Below, piece by piece: positions 27,383 to 35,725 of a DNA stretch of 64,000 nt. The position numbers were made by a program, and so were the translations under genes. Source of the DNA: RGIG1681 sp964646345 (GTDB lineage Bacteria > Bacillota > Clostridia > Christensenellales > UBA1242); assembly GCA_964646345.1 (NCBI GenBank), contig CAZYDU010000005.1, positions 1 through 64,000 of the forward strand. The letters run 5' to 3'. Below the pieces are notes generated by a model, which did not search any database, had not been told where the DNA came from, and worked only from the letters and a program-made list of their open reading frames with translations. How positions within the stretch are numbered: position 1 is the first letter of the stretch; the number at the start of each line of letters is the position of its first letter.

Positions 27383-28102
27383 CTAATTATCATCACTTCT
27401 AGTTGTTTTATCATCATCTGTTTTTGCAACTTTGATTGAATCATCATCAAAATAATCTTTAATTTCGTTTTCATTTTTTTGATGAGCGATGTTTGTTTTG
27501 AGTTTTATAACAACATATCTATTTGGTTCATTGCCATAACTTTCTGTGATAACTTTATCATGATTTGATAGGGCGGAGTGAATAATTCTTCTTTCATATG
27601 CATTCATTGCTTCAAATTTGAAATCTTTGTGGTCACGCATAACTTTTCCAGCACTGCGTTTAGCAAGATTTGTTAATGTTTCAGTTCTGCGTTCTGCATA
27701 TTTGTTACTATCAATAGTAATATGTTTAGCTTCATCTCTTGATTTATCTTTGTTGTAGATATAATTAATCACAGTTTGGAATTGTTCGATGGATTCGCCA
27801 TGTTTTCCAATAAAGATAGCTTGGTCATTGCCAGTAACATTAACATAGAAAACATTTTCTCTTTCTTCAACAAACGTTTCAAGTTCCAAACCCATGAGTG
27901 AAATGAGTTTGTCAACGAGTTCTTTAACATTTGATTCTTCTTCGCTTGAAGTTCCGATAGATAAACGAACTCTTGCTTTATTAAAAAGACCAGCTTGTTC
28001 CAAAATTTCAATTTTTACATCATCTCTAGTAACTCCCAGTTTATAAAGCCCGATTTCAATGGCTTGATCAACTGTTTTTCCTTGTGTTTCAATACTTTTC
28101 AT
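27383..28102 (-). CDS. jag: Jag/KhpB RNA-binding protein
   Basis: 239 aa with the expected order of domains: N-terminal Jag_N (MKSIETQGKTVDQAIEIGLYKLG), a linker, a KH-type domain around IFIGKHGESIEQFQTVINY (residues 95-150), and an R3H domain with RRIIHSALS...VITESYGNEPNRYVVI (about 165-215). The C-terminal 25 residues are acidic and Asp-rich. Jag (SpoIIIJ-associated, KhpB) binds RNA with KhpA and affects cell elongation. It lies directly downstream of yidC (4-bp gap), as in most Bacillota. Confidence 0.95.
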   Translation of the reverse strand: MKSIETQGKTVDQAIEIGLYKLGVTRDDVKIEILEQAGLFNKARVRLSIGTSSEEESNVKELVDKLISLMGLELETFVEERENVFYVNVTGNDQAIFIGKHGESIEQFQTVINYIYNKDKSRDEAKHITIDSNKYAERRTETLTNLAKRSAGKVMRDHKDFKFEAMNAYERRIIHSALSNHDKVITESYGNEPNRYVVIKLKTNIAHQKNENEIKDYFDDDSIKVAKTDDDKTTRSDDN

Positions 28103-28106
28103 AAGT

Positions 28107-29309
28107 TTACCCCTTTATTTTTCCTTTTTTGATTAATCTATTTGCTTCTTTTTCAAGTTCTGCTTCAACTTCCAAACGTTTCTTTTTTGTCATTGAGTCA
28201 ATGATTAATGTTGTAAGTTCGCCGAGAACAATAGATGTAATATTACTTGATAAAATATATAAACCGAACGAAGCACTCGCAGTTAGTGTGAATATAACCA
28301 TTACAACAGGCATGACAAATTTCATAATTTTCATTGTTGAACCCATTTGGTCATTTGCAACTTTTGCAACTTGGTTGGCTTTTTTATTTTTAAGTTTATT
28401 ATGAAGGTCTGTAATAAGTTGAGATAGATAAGTTATTAGGCCTGCTAAGATTGGCAAAATAAAGAAACCATTGTCAACTCTTGAAGTTTCAGAAAGGTTA
28501 TTGATTATAAGTGTTGAAATTTTGTTATAATTTTCTTCACTGATGCCAGCAACATAATCCTTATAAGTGCTTCCTGCCATAGATTGAAGTGTTGAATAGG
28601 TTGGGAAAGCTTTTGCAGGACTATCTGCAACCCAAATATTTTGAATCCATAGCCATGACGATTGTTTTTTGTTATTTTTCCAATTTTCAATGGCTTTGTC
28701 AGAACCAACTTGAGTTGCATATGCTTCTATTTTTCCAAGTTTATCTTTTTCAGAAGCTTTGTGGTCTGTATCTTCGAGATTTTCTACTGTGTTATAATAA
28801 TTCTCAACATCTTCCCAGTTTTCAAAGGTGTAGCCATATTCAGGTGATTTATCAAGATATGCTTGCTTGTAACCAGTGGTGTAGGTTGCTTCAATTTGTT
28901 CGTATTGATTGATTGCTTCATAAGCTGAGACTTTTCTTAAATCATTATAGAATGTAATAAAGATTGTAAGTGATAAAATCATGTTTAAAAGCATTACAAC
29001 GCAACCAGCTCTCATATCAAGCCCTTCACGTTTGTATAATGACTGGGTTTGAACTTGAAGTGTTTGACGGTCATTGCCGAATTTCTTTTGAAGTTTTGCA
29101 ACTTGTGGTGCACATTTTTGTTGAATTAAAGTTTGACGTTTTGTGTTATATTTAACCAAAAAGTCGAGCGGTGTGGTTACGAGTTTAACAAGTGCGGTAA
29201 CCAAAATGATTGTCCAGCCAAGGTTTCCAACACCAGATTTAATCCAGTTTATAAGTGTTATCCATAAACTTTTTGGTGCGTCAACGGCTAGAAGTGAAAT
29301 AAAATTCAT
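28107..29309 (-). CDS. yidC: Membrane protein insertase YidC/OxaA
   Basis: 400 aa. The insertase core is present: first helix with LGWTIILVTALVKLVTTPLD, the cytosolic hairpin KRQTLIQQKCAPQVAKLQKK, a second helix at NMILSLTIFITFY, and three C-terminal helices ending at ASFGLYILSSNITSIV with a basic tail. There is no lipoprotein cysteine at the N-terminus, unlike SpoIIIJ. An unusual insertion of about 140 acidic residues (from about residue 125 to 270, including WENWED- and NTVENLEDT-like stretches) lies between helices 2 and 3, facing outside. It inserts membrane proteins with or without SecYEG. Confidence 0.95.
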   Translation of the reverse strand: MNFISLLAVDAPKSLWITLINWIKSGVGNLGWTIILVTALVKLVTTPLDFLVKYNTKRQTLIQQKCAPQVAKLQKKFGNDRQTLQVQTQSLYKREGLDMRAGCVVMLLNMILSLTIFITFYNDLRKVSAYEAINQYEQIEATYTTGYKQAYLDKSPEYGYTFENWEDVENYYNTVENLEDTDHKASEKDKLGKIEAYATQVGSDKAIENWKNNKKQSSWLWIQNIWVADSPAKAFPTYSTLQSMAGSTYKDYVAGISEENYNKISTLIINNLSETSRVDNGFFILPILAGLITYLSQLITDLHNKLKNKKANQVAKVANDQMGSTMKIMKFVMPVVMVIFTLTASASFGLYILSSNITSIVLGELTTLIIDSMTKKKRLEVEAELEKEANRLIKKGKIKG

Positions 29310-29318
29310 AGTATCTCC

Positions 29319-29594
29319 TTACATGAAATTTTTGTATTTTTTTTGTGGGTTAACTGGAACAGGGTCAGTTCCGCCAGCCGATTTGTGATTGCATCTGCAA
29401 AGTCTGTTAAATGTGAGTTTTAAACCATGAAAAAATCCCCATTCAGCAAAAGCTTCACCTGCGTAGATAGAGCAAGTGGGAGTAAATTTGCATGCGTGGG
29501 GAATAAATGGTGAGATGCAAAATTTAAATACAATAATGAAAAAAAGAGCAATATATTTAGGTATGCTTACAATAGCTTTAAGAAATTTCTTCAT
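29319..29594 (-). CDS. yidD: Membrane protein insertion efficiency factor YidD
   Basis: 91 aa small amphipathic protein. The family signature FISPFIPHACKFTPTCSIY (normally CRFxPTCSxY) and later LCRCNHKSAGGTDPVP (normally R.CHP...GG.DPVP) are clear. YidD sits at the membrane near YidC. The gene overlaps the rnpA end by 17 bp and is followed by yidC after 9 bp, as in many genomes. Confidence 0.95.
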   Translation of the reverse strand: MKKFLKAIVSIPKYIALFFIIVFKFCISPFIPHACKFTPTCSIYAGEAFAEWGFFHGLKLTFNRLCRCNHKSAGGTDPVPVNPQKKYKNFM

Positions 29595-29931
29595 GCTTAA
29601 TTAAATCCGCTTTTTTGATAAGCTTATTATATTCATGAGATAGTTCATCAAAACTTGCTTTAGTGACACATTCTTTTGCAACAACAATAATATTATAGTT
29701 TTGCTTTAGGTTTGGTATGCTTTGTTTTATTATTTCACGAAGACGTCTTCGTATTTTGTTTCTAACAACAGCATGCCCAACTTTTTTTGTGACGGCAAGT
29801 CCAACTTTGATGTCTTTTGTTTTAGACGATACAACATACAAAACGATGTGTTCTGCTGAAAAATGTTCGCCAGATTTGTAAACATAATTAAATTGGTATC
29901 TTTTTTTCAATCTATTAATGCGATTTAACAT
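29578..29931 (-). CDS. rnpA: Ribonuclease P protein component
   Basis: 117 aa, the normal length. The basic core VGLAVTKKVGHAVVRNKIRR and RLREI match the RNR motif region of RnpA, which binds the pre-tRNA leader and the P RNA. The N-terminal LKKRYQFNYVYKSG has the usual aromatic residues. It is downstream of rpmH by 11 bp. Confidence 0.96.
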   Translation of the reverse strand: MLNRINRLKKRYQFNYVYKSGEHFSAEHIVLYVVSSKTKDIKVGLAVTKKVGHAVVRNKIRRRLREIIKQSIPNLKQNYNIIVVAKECVTKASFDELSHEYNKLIKKADLIKHEEIS

Positions 29932-29942
29932 AATTTCCTAGA

Positions 29943-30080
29943 TTATTTTCTGATTAATTCTTTGCGACCCTTGTTTCTTCTTCTAGCTAAAACGTTTCTG
30001 CCACCTTTGGTTTTCATTTTTTGTCTGAAACCATGAACTTTATTTTTATGATTCTTTTTTGGTTGGAAAGTTCTTTTCAT
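29943..30080 (-). CDS. rpmH: Ribosomal protein L34
   Basis: 45 codons plus stop, reading MKRTFQPKKNHKNKVHGFRQ, then KMKTKGGRNVLARRRNKGRK and ELIRK; this is full-length bL34. CAGGAGA lies 6 nt before the ATG. It leads the rpmH-rnpA-yidD-yidC-jag operon behind a near-perfect promoter. Confidence 0.98.
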   Translation of the reverse strand: MKRTFQPKKNHKNKVHGFRQKMKTKGGRNVLARRRNKGRKELIRK

Positions 30081-30125
30081 AATATTTCTCCTGTTAAGTA
30101 TTTTCTATAACATAGTTACCTAAAC

Positions 30126-30155
30126 ATTATAATCATAAAATGGATAGTTTGTCAA
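30126..30155 (-). promoter_or_regulatory. Consensus promoter of the rpmH operon
   Basis: On the minus strand TTGACA, an 18-bp spacer and TATAAT, both hexamers perfect. The leader to the rpmH ATG is about 40 nt. Confidence 0.9.
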
Positions 30156-30198
30156 GGATAAATTTTGTTTAGAAATGTTTAATTCTTTAAAGCAAAAG

Positions 30199-30222
30199 AA
30201 AAACTCCGATTTGCGGAGTTTT
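30199..30222 (-). terminator. Terminator after the membrane protein gene (30225)
   Basis: AAAAACTCCG pairs with CGGAGTTTT around a 5-nt loop, three bases after the stop at 30225. It insulates the dnaA-dnaN unit from rpmH. Confidence 0.8.
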
Positions 30223-30224
30223 GA

Positions 30225-30887
30225 TTATTTGTAAATTTTAATTAAACAATTATTAATAAATGTTTTTGTTCTATTGAGTGATAGCCAGAACAAAATTGAA
30301 ACCACTGAGCAAACTGCAATCATCGTTCCAAATTCAATTAAGTATGCCGAAAGTGTTGCAAACTTATAAGATTCAAAGAAAAGCACTTTAACAAGATTGA
30401 TTACAAATTGAACAATAGCATTTGCTGAAATAGAGTAGAATAGCACACTTGTAACCAAGCTTTTTGGCAAGATTTTGAGCTTGTTTTTTTCGTCTTTTTG
30501 AGTGTTAAAGTAAATTGATAGGCTTATAATACAAGTTAAGAAAGCAATATAAGCAAAGAAGAAAATCAAGCCAATCATTGAACCAAACAGACCCAAAATA
30601 TAGTAAACATTAGTAAACATGAAAAATGCAATATAGAAAAGCATTCTAAACCAAGCTGGTATGAAAATGTTTGTAAACTTATAAAGGTAAAACCCAAAAA
30701 CATAGAGTGCCAAGCTTACTATAACTAAGATATATGCAACGATATAGCTAAAATTGTCGGGCAAAGCAAATCTTGTTACTCCAAAAATATTTAGTGTTAA
30801 AAGCAATAGATGTATGAAAGAAAACGAAAGGGTACAAATTAAAGTTACATTGCACATTAAGTCTTCTTTAAAAGTAGGTTTATTCAT
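30225..30887 (-). CDS. Six-helix membrane protein, unknown, downstream of dnaN
   Basis: 220 aa with six hydrophobic helices (about residues 15-35, 45-67, 78-102, 105-127, 147-168 and 183-205) and little soluble sequence. Aromatic residues are frequent; no motif is recognised. It starts 11 bp after dnaN and shares its terminator, so it is the third gene of a dnaA-dnaN unit, where recF or a yaaA-like gene is usually found. Confidence 0.7.
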   Translation of the reverse strand: MNKPTFKEDLMCNVTLICTLSFSFIHLLLLTLNIFGVTRFALPDNFSYIVAYILVIVSLALYVFGFYLYKFTNIFIPAWFRMLFYIAFFMFTNVYYILGLFGSMIGLIFFFAYIAFLTCIISLSIYFNTQKDEKNKLKILPKSLVTSVLFYSISANAIVQFVINLVKVLFFESYKFATLSAYLIEFGTMIAVCSVVSILFWLSLNRTKTFINNCLIKIYK

Positions 30888-30898
30888 AGTAGTTCTTC

Positions 30899-32002
30899 CT
30901 ATTCAACGATTCTAACAGGTAAAATGAGATATAAATATTTATCTTCTTCTGCTGATGTGATTGTGCAAGGTGCAATTTGTGACGAGAAATTGATTTTGAT
31001 AAATTCGTCAGAAATTGTGTGCATGCAATCACTTAAGTATCTTGCGTTAAATGCAATGGTTAGGTCTTTTCCTTCAAGTGAAACGGTAATGTTTTCGGTA
31101 ACGTTTCCAATATTTGAAGCTGATGTTATTGTTAAGACTTTGTCTTTAATATCAAAACGCACAAGATTATTTTTGTCCATACGAGCTAAAAGACTTGCTC
31201 TTTCAAGACCATCTTCAAGTTGAGCTTTGCTAACAATAATTGTTGTGCTTGATGACGTTGGAATAACTTGACGGTAGTTGATAAATTCGCCTTCAAGAAG
31301 TCTTGTGATAACTTTGATTTGACCATCATCAATCATTAAGTGGTTTTTATTGACTAAAATATCAACTGAATCTGTATCGGTTCTTATAAGCTTTGAAATT
31401 TCGCTCAAAGATTTTGCTGGAATAATACAACTTAATGTTTTTGCTGTTGATGAAACTGGTGTTTTTACCATAGCTAGTCTATAACCATCAAGAGCAACTG
31501 ATGTCATTTCGCCGTTATTAATTTCAAATAAACAGCCTTTCAAGATTGGTCTAGCATCGTCAATGGCAACTGAAAAGATTGTTTTATCAATCAAGTCTTT
31601 TAATTCCATTGGACTGAGAGTAATGGTATCAGGCGAGCTTAAATCCTTGATAACAGGGAACTCGTCAGCATTTAAGCATTGAAGCGAACCTTCACTGTCT
31701 GTATATTTAATTTTTAAGTTATTGCCATCAAGAAGCGATAACTCAATTTGTTCATTTGAAAGTTTTTTAACAAAGTCTGCAAAAACTTTTCCAGGAACAA
31801 CGATTTCGCCTGGAACTTTAACATCGGCTTGAATAGTTTTTTCAATAGAGATTTCAAGGTCGGTTGCAGATAAAGTTAAAGAGTCTTCTTTGGCAGAAAG
31901 TTTGATGCCTTCAAGTATTGGATTTGTAGTTCTAACGGCGGTTGCTCTTAGCACCTTTAGCACTGCATCTGATAGGTCTAATCCTTCACAAATTAATTTC
32001 AT
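30899..32002 (-). CDS. dnaN: DNA polymerase III beta subunit (sliding clamp)
   Basis: 367 aa, the normal size for the three-domain clamp. Conserved features include the N-terminal strand MKLICEGLDLSDAVLKV, TNPILEGIKL, the inter-domain RPILKGCLFEI and GYRLAMVKTPV, and the C-terminal YLILPVRIVE (P-V-R end), close to the usual LMPMRL end. It encircles DNA and tethers the replicase. The start at 32002 has GGGGG 6 nt upstream; the in-frame ATG at 32026 lies inside dnaA and is rejected. The gap from dnaA is only 10 bp. Confidence 0.96.
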   Translation of the reverse strand: MKLICEGLDLSDAVLKVLRATAVRTTNPILEGIKLSAKEDSLTLSATDLEISIEKTIQADVKVPGEIVVPGKVFADFVKKLSNEQIELSLLDGNNLKIKYTDSEGSLQCLNADEFPVIKDLSSPDTITLSPMELKDLIDKTIFSVAIDDARPILKGCLFEINNGEMTSVALDGYRLAMVKTPVSSTAKTLSCIIPAKSLSEISKLIRTDTDSVDILVNKNHLMIDDGQIKVITRLLEGEFINYRQVIPTSSSTTIIVSKAQLEDGLERASLLARMDKNNLVRFDIKDKVLTITSASNIGNVTENITVSLEGKDLTIAFNARYLSDCMHTISDEFIKINFSSQIAPCTITSAEEDKYLYLILPVRIVE

Positions 32003-32012
32003 AATTTCCCCC

Positions 32013-33401
32013 TTATTTTCCTTCAATCATTTGTTTTAGGTCATTAATTTGAACTTCGAGTTTTTTAGATTTTTTTATGTCTTCTGCTATTTTATTTTTA
32101 GCATAAATAACGGTTGCGTGGTCTTTGCCGAAAATATTTCCAACAGCTTCAAGTGGAATGTTTAGATATTCTGTTATCAAATACATTGCAATTTGTCTTG
32201 CTTCGGCGATGTTTTTTGTTCTTTTTCTAGCCAAAAGTTCTTCTTTTTTAACTCCATAGAACTTGCAAACCATTTCCACAATTTTTGTTGCGTCAATGGT
32301 TTCATCGTCTTGCTTAGCAATGTTTTTTAATGCTTCACGAGCTGAGTCGATAGTCACAACATCTTCTTTTAGGATTCTTGAGTAAAACACTGTCCTAGAC
32401 AAAAAACCTTCCATTTCTCTAACGTTTGTTGTTGCAATATCAGCAATATATTCAATAACGTCACGTGATACATTATATCTTTCCATTTGAGCTTTTTTGT
32501 TTAAAATTGCAATTCTTGTTTCAACATCAGGAACACCAATGTCTGCAAGCATACCCCATTCAAGTCTAGAACGCAATCTTTCTTCTAAAGGATTTAACTC
32601 TTTAGGTTGTTTATCACTTGTAATAATGATTTGCTTATTTTTTTGATATAAATCATTAAATATATTAAAGAATTGTTCCTGAGTTTGAGTTTTTTTGATA
32701 ATGGCTTGAATATCGTCAATAATAAACACATCGGCTTTAGAATAAGTTTCTCTAAACTTTTCGGTTGTGTGTCTTTGAAGCGATGAAGTGAAATCTGTCA
32801 AAAATTTATCTGTTGTAACATAAATTACATTTAGTTTTGGACTGTGCTCATGGATATAGTTTCCAATAGCATGCAAAAGGTGAGTTTTGCCTAGTCCCGA
32901 ACCACCATAGATAAATAATGGATTATATTCAGCACCTGGTTTTGTTGCAACGGCTTTTGCAGCAGCTGCTGCGAATTGGTTGCTTCCACCAACAATAAAT
33001 GAATCGAAAGTGTATTTTGGATTAAACGAGAAAGATGTTTCTTCTTCAAATGAACCAGGATTTTCTTTGTCGACATAAACAGGAGATTGCCTATCTTCAT
33101 TATTTTGACTGACTTCTTCTTCACTGTCTTTGATAATAAATTCAACGTCTGTGATTGCTGAATAAATTTTATTTGCGGAACTAACAATAAGTTTTTTGTA
33201 TTGTTTTTGCAAGATTGACTTTGAGCCTTTAGTTGGAGTGCTTAAAACTAAGACATTTTCTTTAATATCTTCAATTTCTAGGGTTTTAATCCAAACATCA
33301 AAAGAGATAGTTGATGTATTTTTAGCGATTTCGTCCAATATGCTTGGCCAAATTTCATTTACGCTAACATTATTTGTCGAGATGAAGTCTTCTGATTTCA
33401 C
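32013..33401 (-). CDS. dnaA: Chromosomal replication initiator DnaA
   Basis: 462 aa from a GTG start at 33401, which has AGGGGGAA 7 nt upstream. The longer ATG at 33464 lies in the promoter and would be untranscribed. Domain I (IWPSILDEIAKN...WIKTLEI) is at residues 15-80, a short acidic linker follows, then the AAA+ domain with Walker A GGSGLGKT (166-173), Walker B VFIIDDIQ and the sensor region. The DNA-binding domain IV ends with GKDHATVIYAKNKI (normally GRDHTTVxHA). The Lys-Asp-His-Ala-Thr variant is conservative. Confidence 0.97.
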   Translation of the reverse strand: MKSEDFISTNNVSVNEIWPSILDEIAKNTSTISFDVWIKTLEIEDIKENVLVLSTPTKGSKSILQKQYKKLIVSSANKIYSAITDVEFIIKDSEEEVSQNNEDRQSPVYVDKENPGSFEEETSFSFNPKYTFDSFIVGGSNQFAAAAAKAVATKPGAEYNPLFIYGGSGLGKTHLLHAIGNYIHEHSPKLNVIYVTTDKFLTDFTSSLQRHTTEKFRETYSKADVFIIDDIQAIIKKTQTQEQFFNIFNDLYQKNKQIIITSDKQPKELNPLEERLRSRLEWGMLADIGVPDVETRIAILNKKAQMERYNVSRDVIEYIADIATTNVREMEGFLSRTVFYSRILKEDVVTIDSAREALKNIAKQDDETIDATKIVEMVCKFYGVKKEELLARKRTKNIAEARQIAMYLITEYLNIPLEAVGNIFGKDHATVIYAKNKIAEDIKKSKKLEVQINDLKQMIEGK

Positions 33402-33435
33402 TACATTTCCCCCTGCTACTGATAATCTAGTATTA

Positions 33436-33464
33436 ATTATATTAAGAAATAAATTAAAAATCAA
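33436..33464 (-). promoter_or_regulatory. Promoter of dnaA
   Basis: On the minus strand TTGATT, a 17-bp spacer and TATAAT, placing transcription start about 28 nt upstream of the GTG codon. It lies back to back with the recF promoter. Confidence 0.75.
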
Positions 33465-33497
33465 GAACTTTAGGTTAAATTATAAATTATATTTTGT

Positions 33498-33526
33498 TAG
33501 ACAAACGGCAAAAAAAGCTATATAAT
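33498..33526 (+). promoter_or_regulatory. Promoter of recF
   Basis: TAGACA, a 17-bp spacer and a perfect TATAAT. The transcription start would be about 16 nt before the recF ATG. Confidence 0.7.
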
Positions 33527-33548
33527 TATTTTGTAAAGGAAAAATCGA

Positions 33549-34652
33549 ATGCGTGTAAAATGGTTAAAAATCACAAATTTTAGGAACTACGACAATCAAT
33601 TTGTCGAATTTTGTGATGGCTGTAATTTAATTTGCGGAAAGAACGGACAGGGTAAAACGAATCTTGTTGAAGCTGTAATGCTTACAGCTCTATCAAAAAG
33701 TCCAAGAACTTCTCGTGATGATGATATGAAAAAAGAAAACACTGAAGAAACAAACGTTGAAGTCTGTGTTGAACACAATTTTGGAGATGTTTGTATTTCG
33801 GCAAGTCTATCTAATCAAGGTAAAAAGAGTTTTTGTGTTAATAAAAATCAACTTAAAAAGGTTAGTGAATTGTTTGGCAACTTGGTGGCGGTTTATTTTG
33901 CACCAACAGACCTTAAAATTGTAAGCGGTGGTCCAAACGAACGTAGAGACTTTATGGATACCGATATAAGTCAGCTTTCTGGCTCATATTATAATTTGAT
34001 TCAAAGATACGATAAAGTTTTAGCTCAAAGAAATAAACTCTTGAAATTGGTACATGAAAAATCATTGATTATTGACCAAATTGAAGTTTGGAATAATCAG
34101 CTGGCATATCTATCTGGGTTAATTGTGAAAACTCGCAAGAATTTTATACAAAAATTAAGCGAGCCTGCAAAAAATACACTAAACTATATTTCAAAAGATG
34201 AAGATGAGTTAACTATAACCTATATTGGTGCAAAAGGCGAAACGGCAAAAGAGATTGAAGAAGAAATCTTAAAGTCTTTGCACAATAATTTAGAACGTGA
34301 TATGGAATTGGGGTACACATCAATAGGTCCGCACCGTGATGATATAAAATTTGAACTCAATGGCAGGGATATGAAAATTTTTGCTAGTCAAGGTCAGCAA
34401 AGGAGTACGGTTTTGGCGTTGAAAGTTGCTGAAATGAAAGTGTTTGAAGAAGAACTTGGAGAGAAACCGATATTTGTTTTAGATGATGTATTTTCTGAAC
34501 TTGATTCAACTAGACAAAAAAAGATGCTTGAAATGATTGCAGGTACACAAGTTATGATGACGGGAACTGTTTTTAGATTCAAACCAAATGAAAGTTACAT
34601 TCAATTTGAAGTAAGAGACGCAAAAATAAAAATTAAAGTTGTTGAGAAATAA
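33549..34652 (+). CDS. recF: DNA repair and gap-recombination ATPase RecF
   Basis: 367 aa. Walker A GKNGQGKTN at residues 30-38 follows the usual LxNFRNY start. Conserved middle elements are YFAPTDLKIVSGGPNERRDFMD and, later, GPHRDD. The C-terminal signature is ASQGQQRSTVLALKVAE, with Walker B IFVLDDVFSELD. RecF loads RecA at gaps with RecO and RecR. Normally it follows dnaN on the same strand; here it is divergent from dnaA with 147 bp between the starts. TAAAGGA precedes the ATG. Confidence 0.97.
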   Translation: MRVKWLKITNFRNYDNQFVEFCDGCNLICGKNGQGKTNLVEAVMLTALSKSPRTSRDDDMKKENTEETNVEVCVEHNFGDVCISASLSNQGKKSFCVNKNQLKKVSELFGNLVAVYFAPTDLKIVSGGPNERRDFMDTDISQLSGSYYNLIQRYDKVLAQRNKLLKLVHEKSLIIDQIEVWNNQLAYLSGLIVKTRKNFIQKLSEPAKNTLNYISKDEDELTITYIGAKGETAKEIEEEILKSLHNNLERDMELGYTSIGPHRDDIKFELNGRDMKIFASQGQQRSTVLALKVAEMKVFEEELGEKPIFVLDDVFSELDSTRQKKMLEMIAGTQVMMTGTVFRFKPNESYIQFEVRDAKIKIKVVEK

Positions 34653-34654
34653 AA

Positions 34655-34686
34655 AGAAAAAGCACTCACAGGGGAGTGCTTTTTAA
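34655..34686. terminator. Bidirectional terminator between recF and the 316-aa gene
   Basis: AAAAAGCACTC pairs with GAGTGCTTTTT around a 6-nt loop, with A and T runs on the two sides. Confidence 0.85.
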
Positions 34687-35633
34687 TCTTGATTGTTATT
34701 TTTTGATAATGCGTTTTGTTGCGTCTTTTGAATGAGTTCATATTCTTCACTTTGCCTAAATTCTTCCATTTCTGCATGTGTTCCAATGCCTTCAATACCA
34801 TATTGTTCAATTTCATACAAATCTTCTTCGGTTAAATCATTGTCAGGGGTATTTTCAATATCAAGACCATTGGTTGTTGAAAATGATGTGTTAATTTCTT
34901 CAGGTGTGTCATCACGGTAAACTGTTTTTATAACATCATGTTTATTTCCTGGCAAATCGAGATTGGTTTCGGTTGCTTCATTTTTAACGTCATGCGGATT
35001 TAAGTTTTTTGCATCATCTGGAGACATTCCGTTAACAAGAACCGCATAGAGTTTTTGAGTTGCTTCGGCTAATTGTTCAACCATGGTTGCATTGGTGTCA
35101 ACACCCAAGTCCATTGCTTTGTCATTAAAATCCAAAATATTGAAATCTTTTGACGAATTAAGTTCTTCTTGTGTGTAACCTTGTTTGAGTAATTTTTCAG
35201 TGAAAAATGCTTCAATATCTTCAATATTCATTTCGCCAATGCTAACAAGATTAAAACTAAAATTTGGTTTTTTCTTTGCATGGTTTTGATTGTTTTTCAA
35301 AGTTTCATCTTCGTTTGTGTTTTGCTGGTCTAAAACGTTTTTTCTGCTGTTTTTTTGTTTTTGTTCAAGTTCTAAACGTCTTTGTTTTTCGTCAAAAATT
35401 TTTTTAGCAAGGATTTTCGAATAAGTTGAAGGTTTGAATTCAACAGTAGTTCCATTGATTGTTGCTTCAATTTCTTTATTATGTTTTAAATCGAAATTAT
35501 TTTTTTCATACAATCCCAAAATATCAGATTCAATTTGACTTAATAGTTTATTGTTTTTAAAATTATGAATTTCATTGAGCTTATAAGCTTGAATATCCTT
35601 AAATAATTTAATTGTTTGTTCGTTTTCTGACAT
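34683..35633 (-). CDS. Charged, largely disordered protein, unknown
   Basis: 316 aa from ATG 35633, with GGAG 6 nt upstream (the ATG at 35651 lies at the promoter). It is rich in Glu, Asp, Asn, Lys and Gln, without membrane segments or signal peptide. A Lys/Gln-rich helical stretch (residues 85-110, KIFDEKQRRLELEQKQKN) separates an N-terminal helical part from a more structured middle (NFSFNLVSIGEMNIEDIEAF). The C-terminus is acidic. No family is recognised. It is inserted between recF and gyrB on the opposite strand, where the usual arrangement has no gene or a small RNA-binding protein. Confidence 0.7.
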   Translation of the reverse strand: MSENEQTIKLFKDIQAYKLNEIHNFKNNKLLSQIESDILGLYEKNNFDLKHNKEIEATINGTTVEFKPSTYSKILAKKIFDEKQRRLELEQKQKNSRKNVLDQQNTNEDETLKNNQNHAKKKPNFSFNLVSIGEMNIEDIEAFFTEKLLKQGYTQEELNSSKDFNILDFNDKAMDLGVDTNATMVEQLAEATQKLYAVLVNGMSPDDAKNLNPHDVKNEATETNLDLPGNKHDVIKTVYRDDTPEEINTSFSTTNGLDIENTPDNDLTEEDLYEIEQYGIEGIGTHAEMEEFRQSEEYELIQKTQQNALSKNNNQD

Positions 35634-35651
35634 ATTTTTCTCCATAATCAA

Positions 35652-35680
35652 AGTATAACATTTGTTAAGTTTAATGTCAA
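35652..35680 (-). promoter_or_regulatory. Promoter of the 316-aa gene
   Basis: On the minus strand a perfect TTGACA, a 17-bp spacer and TATACT. The leader is about 12 nt. Confidence 0.8.
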
Positions 35681-35725
35681 ATCGTGGATTAGTGTGTCAA
35701 AAAGTGATGATTTTAACCAAAATTC

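Noticed and set aside
33402..33464. Upstream ATG at 33464 as the start of dnaA
   Set aside because: It lies within the -35 element of the dnaA promoter and lacks a ribosome binding site; GTG at 33401 has AGGGGGAA at the right distance.
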